Below are positions 11,328 to 22,264 of a stretch of DNA of 64,000 bases, piece by piece. Within the stretch, counting starts at the first letter, position 1; every line of letters starts with the position of its first letter. A model generated the notes under the pieces. The model did not search any database. It worked only from the letters and a program-made list of their open reading frames with translations, and was not told the DNA's origin. The position numbers were made by a program, and so were the translations under genes. The stretch comes from Lophium mytilinum. Taxonomy: Eukaryota; Ascomycota; Dothideomycetes; Mytilinidiales; Mytilinidiaceae. Where the stretch lies: contig MU004189.1 of the NCBI GenBank assembly GCA_010093605.1, forward strand, positions 77,673 through 141,672. Reading direction: 5' to 3'.

Positions 11328-14300
11328 TCACTTCTTCCTCTCCTTCACCGCCGTCTCCATTCGCCTGACCATGGCCTTCAATCCGACCCCTTTCTCGCAA
11401 TTCGCTTCCAACCATGACTCCATCCTCTCCCGCACCGCCTTCATTCCCTTTAGCACTGGCAGCTTCCTTCCCTCCTCGCTCTCGAGGTGCATCAGGGGAT
11501 TGAGTAACAGATCCAAAACCTCATTCCAGATTTCCGTCTGCCAGTACCTCTTCAAGCTCTCACGGATTCGGTACGTCTTCGTGGCACCAGCCCCAAGTGT
11601 CCCTCCCCGCTCAGCAACCGTCTCGATGTACTTGCCGAACAGCAAGCTATGCACAATACCCGCAAGACCGTGGTAGTCGACTTGGTACGTCCACGGCCTT
11701 AGCTCGCGCATCTCAGCACAGTCCCCTTCAGAAGTCTTCCAATCCGCTATGAACTGGACATCAGGCTTGAAGACCTTCATATCGATTCCGCGGCCAAAAT
11801 CGATGAGCGATACGCCTTTCGCAGCCCATCCATCGCGTCCATCGTGCTGGTACTGCGAGGTCCAGTAAGCGTCCGGTGCCAGGCTCTCAAGACGCACAAG
11901 AATATTGTCCGCCTTGAGATCGCCGTGGATGATTCCTTTCGCATGTAGAGCTTCGACTGTCCTGAAGAGCTCGATGCTAAAAAACATGGCCATCTGCTCT
12001 TCCATGCCTCCACTGCCATTTGTCTCGGCACGGGCGATGTTGACAAGATCAAGTAGAGTACCCTGGTCTCGGAATTCTTCAACCAGGAAGCCTTCATCTT
12101 GGAACATGTGCATCTCGTATGCGTAGACGACGGATTCTGCAGGGCGGGAAACTCCAAGTCGTCGTTTCGCCTGGCGGAGCATGTAGAACTCCCATGCGGA
12201 CGGCGGGTCTTCCATCTTGATCGCTTCAAGAGGTTGTCGTTTCACACCAAAATCTCCTTTTCCCATCATGACAGGCTTCTCTTCGTCATCCTCCTCGTCC
12301 ACAGGTGAGCTTTCAACGAGGTAGACAGGTGCGAACGCCCCTTTGCCGAGTTCTCGTCTGACGACGTAGGCTCTATCTGAGCCATTCAGTTGGAGGGCAG
12401 GAGGCATCATAAGATTCGTTGCCGTCTTGTCGTTCGCGTTCTTGTTGATTTTACTGACAGCCTTGGTAAACTTCCGGATCTCAGCACCTCGGCCAAAAGC
12501 CTTCTCCTTGTCTTCAAAGTAGCCTTCGTAAGATGATAGCGGCGGCTGAATTTGACTGAGAATAATTTCTCGGATGCCCTCATCCACAGGATTGCACTGA
12601 GCATCTTTGATGATAGGCCCCTTTTGAACCGACTCTTTCGTCTCCCCAGTCTTCTTTGCCAGAGGTCTAGCTTTTGAAATTCCTAGAGGCTGTTTCGTTT
12701 CCTTCTTTCGCTCTCCTAGTGCAGGCTGAGGGATCTTCACTGACTTTCTAAGAGCCTCTTCCATAACATCCTGGAAAGGGCTACTCCAGGGCTCACCATC
12801 ATCCTCGAGGATTGCCGAAGCACCCTTTGACCGAGATGGAGTCTTGACCGAGAAGTAGTCTTTCTGTGAGCGTGCGGTAGCTGCCCCAATCGATGATTCC
12901 GTCTTCTCCACGATAGGGGTCATGAAAGGCAAGCGGTTATGGGCAACCTGCGTAGAATCGCGGAAAGGACGAGTCGGAACATCGCAACCCTCGGGTGGTA
13001 TGGGAACGAAGCGAGTTGGCAGCGATACTGATCCAACGTCTGGAGATGTCGGCGTAACGAGCTCCTGATTGATCCCCTGTGCGTTCAAGTGTGCCTCGCG
13101 AAGAGCTTCCCAGGACTCGTCGTTGGTATGCTCATTCTCACTATCAAGTTGGTCAGGATTATCGCCATCAGGAATATGCTTGCTCGCCGTGAACTCGGAC
13201 CATTCCGACACGCTCTTTATCTCAGTCTCATCTGGCTCATCTTCCTCGTCCTCCATCGTGCTTTTGGTAGTGAAGTCGACTCCAGTAGTTTCGTCTCCGA
13301 ACTCGCTGGTAGTGCCTGAAATTCTTCCAGTGCCAGTACTCTCTCCAGCACTTGTGTAGTCGTCGTCATCTTCACTATCCTCGCCGCTTTCTGACTCGGC
13401 TGCCGATTCGCCGTCTGTCTTGAGGGGTTGATTGAATATTCCATATATCTCATCCATTGCCTCCTTGGTGTGGAATGTCATCGTTGGTTCGGCATTTTTC
13501 TTTTTTCGCAGCTTCGGTCCAGTCGGCGACGCCAAGTTGGTTTGAACTTGAAAATGTCAGCTCGTTGTCGGTTGCATGAGTGCTTTATATAAATACCTGT
13601 TTGAGGCTCTGCTCGAACTTCCATGACTTTGATCTTTCTAGTCCGATTGGCTTTTTCTTCTCTGCGCATCTTCTTGGTCATCGAAACCTTCTCGACAGTG
13701 ACTTGAGAAGGCGGGGTGTTTTCATCGTTCAGAACGAGGTTCTCTTCGATTCCGGCGGTTATGACTTCTACCCCAAGCGTTGGCTTTGAAGTCAATGCAT
13801 CCTTGGGGGCCTTAGTGTTAGTAGCCTGTGATTTCTGCGCGGCTTCCTTCTTGCGGATGGCGCCCCAATCATAATCCAACCATCCCCTATGTTTAGCCCT
13901 CAGCTCTTCGAATGAGAACTCAGCGGCCGAAGGGTCGTCGGCATTCGGATATACGAGCTCCAAGTTGACGAAGACGCGTTCCGTCCTTCCGGTTTTCGGG
14001 TTGACGCTCTGTTGTTGATCACGCAGGGGGTGCGACTTGGGTTGTTTTGAGGAATCTGATATAGACTGAATACATGAAGCAAGCAAACGCCAACTAATTA
14101 GTCCTGTGATCGTAAATAAGGAGAATGAGGGGGGCTCATAGCTCAATCTAACTCACCTCGTCCTTGAATATCATCATCTTGGGTACTCCCGCATTCTTCT
14201 TGCCGGCCTTCAGTGTCTCGCCTGCCCAGGGTTTCGCTCCGACTATGTTCTCCTTCTTCCGATCTGACAGAGATCCGATACTATCCCAGCCCTTGGTGCT

Positions 14301-15137
14301 CCCACTTGATCCTGGTTTTGCTGCTTCATCCCCATCTGAGAAGATGGCCAGCTTCTGGCGGCCAGACCTCGAGGCGCCTGTGCCGCTCCCCGAACGACTC
14401 TGAGCTTGGGGGTCTGTCGGAGATGATGTGTGGGCGAAGGGGTCGATCTTTGCTGCTAACGCTGGACGCACTGTCGGTAGCGCTGGGCTGCTAGGCTCAG
14501 GAACATCCTGCGGTCGGGCGGCAAACCTATTCTCGAACTCCCCAAACTTGCGCATCAGTCTCTCCGTCGGTCGCGCCTCCCGTTCCAGTCCGAGTTTGTA
14601 GACCTCTTCCGCCTGTGTCCAGCGCCCTGCGTTTTCCAACCATGAGGCGAACTCCTCGTAGAATAGCGCTAGGCCATCGCCAATGTTGTGTCGTGCAAGG
14701 TATGCGAAGGTCTCGCGTGGCGCCTCCGAGAACAGTCGGATGTAATGCAGCCACAGCTTCAGATACCGAGGATCGTTCTTGTAGTGTGTGGAGCCCTGGA
14801 AAGCCTTGGTCGCTCGTTCTAGGAGCGTGGACAGCTGCGACTGCGGTGTATTCTGGGCAGATGGGTATGCGTCGAGAGTCCACTTGACATAGCGGTCGTA
14901 AATGTCGAGAGGGTCGTCGGAGTCGTCGATTGTTAGAAGCTCCTTCTCGTACTCCTGTCGTATCGCATTGTTGAGGTCCTGAGTATGGGATGGAGGGGGC
15001 GTCCTCGAGGATCCTAGAGAGAGAGGAGGAGAGTATAGTTGCGCGAGAGCTTTGGCTGAACGACCACTCGGGAGAGACTGAATGTTCTCCTTCTGGTTCT
15101 CGATGATCTCGAAGTCGATCAAGTCGTCGGAAGGCAT
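11328..15137 (-). CDS. BUB1: Spindle-checkpoint kinase BUB1 (MADBUB type)
   Basis: Three exons: 15137-14157, 14065-13597 and 13546-11328, encoding 1222 aa. The protein is expected at kinetochores, where it binds Bub3, phosphorylates H2A and delays anaphase. Residues 16-18 are a KEN box. Residues about 50-205 are the Mad3/BUB1 homology-1 TPR domain (KLWLHYIRLFSEAPRETFAY). A second KEN lies at 295-297. Residues 376-384 (EFSFEELRA) match the GLEBS Bub3-binding motif. An acidic Ser-rich region follows. The C-terminal kinase has a glycine loop from G884 (GKGAFAPVY), K927, catalytic HGDLKADN with D1026, and DFG with D1066, so it looks active. Introns of 91 and 50 bp have GTGAGT and GTATTT donors, and both joins keep the frame. 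The inner ATG at 15137 is preferred because KENIQSLPSGRSAKAL near it is typical of the family. A transposon ends about 140 bp upstream. Confidence 0.92.
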
Positions 15138-15271
15138 GGCGAAAGAATTGAAGAAGAGAACGAGAGAAATGTAAAATACCGACACTGGCTCCGGTTCTTA
15201 CCTGGGACTGTCCTTCGTGGGTCCGGTGGGGGGTTGTGGGTGTATTTAGGGATGGTCGAAATCACAAGCGG

Positions 15272-15280
15272 GATGAATTG
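15272..15280. repeat. Target-site duplication, left copy (GATGAATTG)
   Basis: The nine bases GATGAATTG directly precede the left terminal inverted repeat of the 3.2 kb element and recur perfectly right after its right end. A 9-bp duplication is typical of Mutator-like transposases. Confidence 0.88.
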
Positions 15281-15410
15281 GAGTGATCTTATTTTACCTA
15301 CGGCCAAGCACGCCAGGCCCCACGCCGGCGCGCGCACGGCTCACCACGCCGAGGTACACCCGCGCACACAAATTTATATATAGAATTGTGCTGTAGCGTG
15401 TATATATATA
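15281..15410 (+). repeat. Left terminal inverted repeat of the MULE (130 bp)
   Basis: Begins GAGTGATCTTATTTTACC and runs to a TATATATATA tract. Aligned to the reverse complement of 18358-18487 it matches 122 of 130 bases. All eight differences are transitions, and seven are CpA/TpA or TpG/TpA pairs. Confidence 0.9.
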
Positions 15411-18357
15411 AGCTTAATGCCGTAAGGCCCTAAAAATCTATAGAGATAGCTATATATATTAATTTTATAGTGTTTCTACTTATTCTCTCTACTCTCCCTA
15501 TAGTACATGTTATTAAACTCCCTTTCTAGCTTATCCTTAGTACTGGAATTATCTAATTCCTCTTTATCTAAGCTTATTCTAAGATTCTCTGCCTAAATAT
15601 AGTTAAGATTATGCTCTAGGCTAGTCCATTTACCCTAATTAAGGCCGCTAGCCTTTTATTTCTTACTATTAAGCTTATTCTAAGTCTCCCCTTTAGAAAA
15701 TACATTTTTAGTATTAAGTACGCCGTAGAAATCTATTAAGAAAAGCTACTTATATACGCTTCCTCTTATAAGGGGGCCTACAGCCTACCTAAGGCTATCT
15801 ATCTACTTATTTCTGCAGTTAAATTAGCTCTCTAAGGGTATAGTTTTACTCTTCTCTATAAGATTAAACTACTAAGAATATAGCATATCTTATTACTTAC
15901 ATGCTCTTAGAGTTTACCTATTTTTAGCCGCCTACTTCTCTACTTCCTCTTTATATTATGCCTACTATATATACTATAGGCCCTAGCTTTAGTATATCTC
16001 TAGGCCGGCATCCTTAAATATATAGATATAGTCCTCTTAATAGAATTTCTTAAGTATTTTATAGAGGATCTCTCTCTACTATATATAGTAGTATGGCAGC
16101 TTATACCTTTTAAAGAATTTATATATATAATACACCTTATTATTATATTTCTTAAGGGGAATACCATTATTAATATACTACTTAGCTAGGTTAATTTCTA
16201 CTACTATTTTCTTCTAAATAACTACCGGAAATCGCTATAGAGCTAGAAATTAATAGGCCTCTAGTAGGTATATAGAATGCAATTAAGTAATTCTTTTAGT
16301 AGTATATAAGTTATATTATAGTGCAGTTTTATAGAGGTTTATTAGTATTCCCCTAAGAAAATACTTACCTGCCGTTTTCTTAGTATTTTAAGACTTCTTT
16401 TTAATTGTATAGTGCTAGGACTTATTTATATTAGTAGTTGCAATCTAGAGGAGTAATAGAATATAAGCGCGCTTAAAATTAGCCTATAAAGGGAGTATTA
16501 GGTACTACTTATAGTAGAGATATTAAACTAGGTTAAAATTCGCCTTTCTCTATTTACTTTTAGATAGTTCTAGGGCCCTAGAACTAGATAGTAATAGCAC
16601 ATATTATTCTTTTACTATAATAGAATAACTAGGTAAAGTAGCAGGTGCTATAGAGGCTAGTAGGTAGTTAGTTAGGGGGGGTATAGATGCTTTTTTCCCC
16701 TATAAGTATATAAGTTTTATATTTATAATAAGAAGTACGCGTAGGAAAAATACTATAGAATAGGCTAAGTAAGTAAAAAAGTAATTTTTTATGCTATAAT
16801 AAGATCTACGCAGGACTAAATATTATAGTATAATATATGCAGAAAATAGAAAGGCTGCGCAGCCTTTCTATTTTTAATAATACTATGCTTAGTAAGCTAT
16901 TTCTTAACGTATATATAAGCAATTAATAATTAAAAAAGCGGCTTACCTTACACTTAGTAGGGGTAATTATATCCGTAATTATCTTATTACGTTGCCCTAG
17001 CTTTTTAACCTTAATGCTATATGCTAGTAATATAGCTCTTTTTATAGCTTTCTACGCTGCAGTCTCTATAGAATAGTAATATAACGCCGAGTATATCTTT
17101 TTCTAAATTAGTTCTTTCTTTATATATCTAATAAGCGTACAGCATAAATAAATCTAGTAAAGAAGATGCTCTACCTCTTACTCTCCTTCTTAAAGGCCTA
17201 GAAATGCTATTTTTATAGCTAATTATTTAGCGGTGGAATTATCTATAAGAAACTAATATAGTGCCTATTAAGAGGCCTCTCTCTAGCCTCTATTATACTA
17301 GCCTTTAATAACTCTTATCGCCGCTGCTAGTATATTAGCGTCCTCTCTATTAGTAAGAAGGTAAGCTACTAGAATAAATATTTCTATAGTATCTCGCACT
17401 ATAAAGGTATATAAATACTATTTTAGCTTATTTATTTTATGCGTAGAGTTAAGAAGAATAAGCGTGCTATACTTCTTAAGAGCCTCTAGCCTCTCTAGGT
17501 AGTAGAAGACTATACCTATAGATATATTATTAGAAGAAGAATTATATAAGGTAGCCCCCTTTACCTATTAAGCTATATTATGCTTATTAACCTATATTTA
17601 CTAGTAGACCTACCTATTTTAGTTAAGAAACTTAATAGTAGCGGATACCTACTAGGTAGAAGAATTATTATAGCCTTTAATATAAAGATCTAGGTGCTTA
17701 ACTCTCTAGAATTTACCCTAATTAATAATATCTTGCACTATAAGATGCGCGCTGCTAGCAGCAACTAATTAAGCCCTTCTATTCTATTAATATTAAGTTT
17801 CTTAGAGTTGTAAAAGTATATTAGATGGTGCAGATTAATATATAATATTAATTTCTGCCTGTTTTCTAAGGCCCTTATTTCTCTTAAGCTAATCCATCCT
17901 ATTAAGAGTATGTAAATGGCCCTTACCGCCTCTATTACTCTAGAATATAGAGGTTTAACTAGTATATTATTCTATCTAAATAGAATATAAGCAGGTGCTA
18001 CTATTATAGGTTCTTTTCTACCTCTTAATTCCTTTATTAGAATTCTTCGCAGCGTTTTTCTTAAAGGATTTATTTATCTTAGTAAAGAGGCGGCACTTAT
18101 AGAACCTTATATAGGTGTTATCTATCTTTCTAGTATAGTCTCTTACATACTTCTAGATATTAGATATATATAGCTAGTATAAATTAAAGGCGGCATTTAA
18201 GATCTTAATAGGGGCGGCGATATTATAGAGCTTTTAACGCTAATTAGTAAGTTTTAGGGGGTTCTATAGTAGCTAGTGCTTGCTAGTAAGCTAGCCCTAA
18301 TAAGGCTTAATATAGGGGCGCGGCATAGTTACTTTAATAGAGGAAATTAAGTAAATG

Positions 18358-18487
18358 TATATATATATACGCCACAGTATAATTCTATATATAAATTTAT
18401 GTGCGCGGGTGTACCTCGGCGTGGTAAGCTGTGCGCGCGCCGGCGTGGGGCCTAGCGTGCTTGGCCGTAGGTAAAATAAGATCACTC
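18358..18487 (-). repeat. Right terminal inverted repeat of the MULE (130 bp)
   Basis: Reverse complement of the left repeat with eight transitions. The copies have been mutated independently: most T or A changes are in this copy, but one is in the left copy. Confidence 0.9.
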
Positions 18488-18496
18488 GATGAATTG
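18488..18496. repeat. Target-site duplication, right copy (GATGAATTG)
   Basis: Perfect copy of the nine bases at 15272-15280, immediately after the right inverted repeat. It marks the original insertion site. Confidence 0.88.
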
Positions 18497-19174
18497 TCAA
18501 CAAAACAAAACGCACGGCGCGCAAAACGACCCAAGCTCAACAACCCATTCTGCCATTCACATCCAACCACATCAACATCAAGTGCTCACTCGCAGACTCC
18601 TGAATCGTTTCAATAGTCTTCCCAGACCGGCCCATCCTTCCAGTCCTTCCATTTAGCATTTTTAAAGATCAGCCGAAGCGGTTGCAGCGGCTTTACTTCA
18701 TGTACACCTCTAAGAAAGCTATGACGCTGTAGCCACCTTAGCCTGGATAGATGTATGCCTTTTGGGCATCTCTGCAATTTCATCGCATCTCTGTTAGGAC
18801 TACCTATGGAGATAATGGTAATAACAGATGTACGGAAAGGCGTTACACATGACAGTTGCACCACTTTTTGGTGCTTTCATCGCTGAGACAATTGGGGCAT
18901 CAAAGAGTCTACAAATAGCGCGCATATCAACCTAGAGGAAGTCACTAAACTGTTTACATGTAAAAAGTGCATATGCTGCCCACTCCGTTAAGTCTACTTC
19001 AAGATATCTCGCCTTCGATCGGATTGAACTCAAAGACGGATCTCGTGACCCTTTGGATAAGTATTTCCGCAACTTTCTAACTACATGTTTACCAACGAGA
19101 GCGGCTTTCTATGCCATTCCTGCATCTGTTTATTTGAATTTCAACTACGTTCTTGACCGGTGTAACGAAATCAA
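18497..19174. other. Intergenic: displaced BUB1 upstream DNA and SDR promoter
   Basis: Normal base composition returns directly after the transposon. The first part should be the original upstream region of BUB1, now pushed 3.2 kb away; the rest precedes the dehydrogenase start. An 84-codon frame at 18610-18864 on the minus strand has no recognised domain and no clear exon partners, so I do not call it a gene. Confidence 0.55.
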
Positions 19175-20275
19175 ATGGATGACAAGATTCCCGAAATCCA
19201 ATCCAGCGATCCTCACCTTGGTATGATATCTTCCCGTCGTGCACGAGTCTAGCTTGGAGATCGAATACTTGAAATCAGTCTATCTTATGGCAATCTATTT
19301 CGTGTCTGAGAGTTCGGTCCGTTGCTGACCTCGCTTTTTCGAGCCTGCAGGTGCACGCTTTACCTCTCAAACACACCATGACACTTATTCAGCCATAGAT
19401 CCAACGTCAGTGGATCTTTTAGGACAGGCCGTTTTCATTACTGGTGCCTCTCGAGGTATTGGCTCCGCCATTGCTGTCGCCTTCGCCAAAGCCGGAGCAT
19501 CTTTCATTGGGCTCGGGGCACGGGGCTCCCTCAGCAACACTGAAGAAGCAGTCCTAGCAGCTGCAAAGCAAATTGGCAAGCCGCAACCAATTATCGTGGC
19601 CGTCAATTTGGACGTTACAGACACAGAATCGATGATTCAGGCTGCTGCGAAAATTGATGCACATTTCAGGAAACTGGACATCCTCGTAAACAACGCCGGC
19701 TGGCTAGAAACAGGTGCGCCAATACACGAGAGCGATCCTATGTCCTGGTGGCAAAGCTTCGAAGTCAACGTCAAGGGTGTGTATCTGTCTACACGAGCGT
19801 TCATGCCCTTGCTACTCAAAACGCCTCCATCCTCTTCATCCCGACAGATCATCAATCTCACTAGCATTGGAGCTCTCATGGTTATACCCGGGATGTCAGC
19901 TTATAACACAGCCAAGCTTGCCATCTGTAGATTTACCGAGTATACAGCGGTTGAGTATGCGCATCAAGGCGTCATTGCTATAAGTCTTCATCCCGGAGGT
20001 GTAGCTACGGACATGGGACTGAGCCTTCCAGGGGCAATGCATACGAGTCAGTTGCTCATCAAGGGAGCCTTGCGATGACAAGACGTGCTAATTCGATTTC
20101 AGGCTTGACTGATACCCCAGAGTTGGCAGCAGACACCGTCGTTTGGTTGATGAAAGAGAGGCGGGAGTGGCTCAACGGTCGGTATGTGAGTTGTCAGTGG
20201 GACCTGCCGGAGCTTGAGGCCAAGAAAAAGGAGATCGAAGAAAGAAATCTTCTGAAGAACAAGATGCTCGTCTGA
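19175..20275 (+). CDS. Short-chain dehydrogenase/reductase (classical SDR)
   Basis: Three exons: 19175-19220, 19351-20046 and 20103-20275, encoding 304 aa. Classical SDR enzymes reduce or oxidise alcohol/carbonyl substrates with NAD(P)H. Visible features are the TGASRGIG cofactor loop at 46-53, NNAG at 129-132, Ser187, and Tyr200-x3-Lys204, so the catalytic set is complete. The first exon (MDDKIPEIQSSDPHL) is supplied by a 130-bp intron with a GTATGA donor, a GTTGCTGAC branch site and a CTGCAG acceptor. The exon-2 start contains HHDTYSAIDPTS, typical of fungal SDRs. The second intron (20047-20102) has a GTCAGT donor and a TGCTAAT branch; it restores the frame to TDTPELAADTVVWL and GRYVSC, the usual C-terminal segment. 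No signal peptide is seen, so it is probably cytosolic. The substrate is unknown. Confidence 0.88.
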
Positions 20276-21127
20276 AGAAAGTACATACAAATGTGACAAA
20301 GTCCTTCGTTTGATTTTCCCTTAAGTCCTCAGATTTTTGGGTATAACAGATCTTCATTCTGAACCTAGACTTGTACAACAGACCCTCGTTATCCAAATTC
20401 TCGTTTCGTTAATCCTCACGATCTCGATGCCAGTTATAACTATTTACAAAGCAACTGCAGGCCTCATAGCTGATTTATCTATAGTCTAGAACTACATGAT
20501 GTCACAAGGTCTCTACATATCTTCCGCACTCTCGTCTCCGGTCCCGATAGGGAATGGGGTCAGGGCGGAATGACCGTGCCGACGCTATTAATCTATCTGA
20601 GATTGTTGTTTCCAAAACAGCATCCCGGTCCACCAATGTCGCGTTCGCGCAAGATTGCTTTGAACCATTCCTGGACTATCTTGTCATTTCCTATTCGATG
20701 CAAAACTTCAATCCTTGCCTTCTTTGCGCGACTAAGGCTGAATGCCGAGGGTTGCGGGAGACTCGTATCGTGGTTCCGCACCAACTTCATGCCTCGGACA
20801 GTTGTGGTGTGGTGCATATAACTAGATCAGGTGCAAAGAACGATCTTCAAGTCTGAAAAAAAGGGTACGAACTGGGAGAAGATCGCTGGCGAGTCTCAAA
20901 GATGTGACCTAAGGTCGGGGTACACGTATATATGTACAGTCATTTGCAAAGCTCCACATACGGCAATCAAAACATAACCAGCTATATATATGACGGAAGC
21001 AATATGGAGCAACCCCAAGCAGTCACGTCAGGAGAACCACGCAGGAATAAGTATAAAAGTTCATCACGCCCAATGTATGAAAACATCACTGCTTCAGCAT
21101 TACTGACTTCTGGCACGGGCTGCAAAT
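20276..21127. other. Intergenic: promoter of the AA9 gene
   Basis: About 850 bp between two genes on the same strand. Two overlapping frames on opposite strands near 20554-20856 show no domain and no splice partners. The final 100 bp contain a TATA box. Confidence 0.55.
21052..21059 (+). promoter_or_regulatory. TATA box of the AA9 gene
   Basis: TATAAAAG lies 69 bp before the ATG of the AA9 gene, a normal distance for a TATA element followed by a short 5' UTR in an inducible fungal gene. Confidence 0.55.
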
Positions 21128-21989
21128 ATGAAGACCTTCACGACTGTTGCTATCGCTGCCTCAACCCTCGCTAGTGTAGCACATGGCCATTGTATGATTT
21201 GTTTGGGACTCATTCTCCACGGCATATGCTAATTTGAGGTTAGACATCTTCGAATACTTAACTGCAAACGGAGTGGAAGGTTCTGCATACCAAAATGTTC
21301 GCTACAACACCAACTATAACTCCCCCGTTACTGGTAAACGTTCCCTGACCTCCTTTCCGAAACAGAATCAGACTTTGCTCACCATCTTATGCAGACCTCG
21401 CCTCCCCCGACCTCCGCTGCAACGTCGGCGGCGAGAGCGGCTCCAACACCACCACCGTCGCCGTGACTGCCGGCTCAACGGTCACCTTCACGGCTGATGT
21501 GGCAGTCTACCACCAAGGCCCCGTCTCGTTCTACATGACCAAAGTCGCGGATGCCTCTGCTGCGGATGGGAGCTCGCAGTGGTTCAAGGTCAAAGAAATC
21601 GGACCTACCTTCTCTGGGGGATCCGCAACCTGGGACTTATCAAGTACGCTCCTTTACCTTCAACGTTCAGACAGATACGTCTTGAAAATATCGTCGCTAA
21701 CGCTCGTCGTTCAACAATAGAGTCCTACGACGTGACCGTCCCAAACTGTCTCCCTGCAAGCGAGTACCTGCTGCGGATCGAGCAGCTTGCGATTCATAAC
21801 CCGGGCGGCACACCGCAGTTCTACGTCGCGTGTGCGCAGGTCAAGGTTACGGGATCGGGGTCGGGGAGCCCGAGTCCGGTGGTTGCGATACCTGGCCATA
21901 TAAAGGCGACGGATCCAGGGTATACGGCGAACATATACAACGACTTTACCAACTATACCGTGCCAGGGCCGAAGGTCTGGGCATGTTAG
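21128..21989 (+). CDS. AA9 lytic polysaccharide monooxygenase
   Basis: Four exons: 21128-21191, 21244-21333, 21395-21643 and 21721-21989, encoding 223 aa. AA9 enzymes are secreted copper monooxygenases that cut cellulose and related glucans oxidatively. Residues 1-20 are a signal peptide ([20 protein letters not shown]); cleavage leaves His21 as the mature N-terminus, which with a second His forms the copper brace. That second His lies in [14 protein letters not shown], the family's HxGPV motif. The axial Tyr is in [14 protein letters not shown]. The enzyme ends soon after the catalytic domain, with no CBM1 or GPI signal. The first intron splits the codon after the mature His. Introns of 52, 61 and 77 bp have GTATGA, GTAAAC and GTACGC donors; GCTAAT and GCTAAC branches are visible. 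Regioselectivity cannot be read from sequence alone. Confidence 0.93.
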
Positions 21990-22264
21990 TGGGGATGGCT
22001 GTATGTGAAGGTGGTCTAGCTTGTCAATCATATAGTTCTTGTTGAGAAAAAAGATGATTATTTGGGGTATGGTAAGGGTTATCCTACCAAACTAAATCCA
22101 AAGTGAAGATATAGAGATCTAAAAAACAACCTCTGAAGCCCGAAAGATGACCTTGCCCAATGAAACACCTACTTCACAGTCCCCTAGCAGCCGTAGTTAA
22201 TCCACAGTAGAAGAAACTGTCGTAAAAGGCCTAAACCAAACAAACTCCCGCAGTCTACTCCTCC

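Larger units (their letters stand above)
15281..18487. mobile_element. RIP-degraded Mutator-like DNA transposon
   Basis: A 3207-bp element bounded by 130-bp terminal inverted repeats and flanked by a perfect 9-bp duplication. Long inverted repeats with a 9-bp duplication point to the Mutator-like (MULE) class. The interior is extremely AT-rich, dominated by TA steps, with few CA or TG dinucleotides and no open frame of even 60 codons across almost 3 kb on either strand. That is what RIP does to repeats in Pezizomycotina. The GC-rich genes on both sides show no such bias. No transposase can be read. Other superfamilies with 8-10 bp duplications (hAT makes 8) are less likely given the long repeats. 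The element is certainly dead but may still act as a heterochromatic block. Confidence 0.85.

Noticed and set aside
15119-15337. Frame sharing about 19 residues with one at 18431-18616
   Set aside because: The shared stretch is the translated terminal inverted repeat of the transposon, not a protein family.
18610-18864. 84-codon minus-strand frame after the transposon
   Set aside because: Some protein-like character, but no domain, no start context and no exon partners; could be a decayed relic.
20554-20856. Overlapping 100-codon plus and 74-codon minus frames
   Set aside because: No recognised domain, no exon partners, and they compete with each other; insufficient for a gene call.
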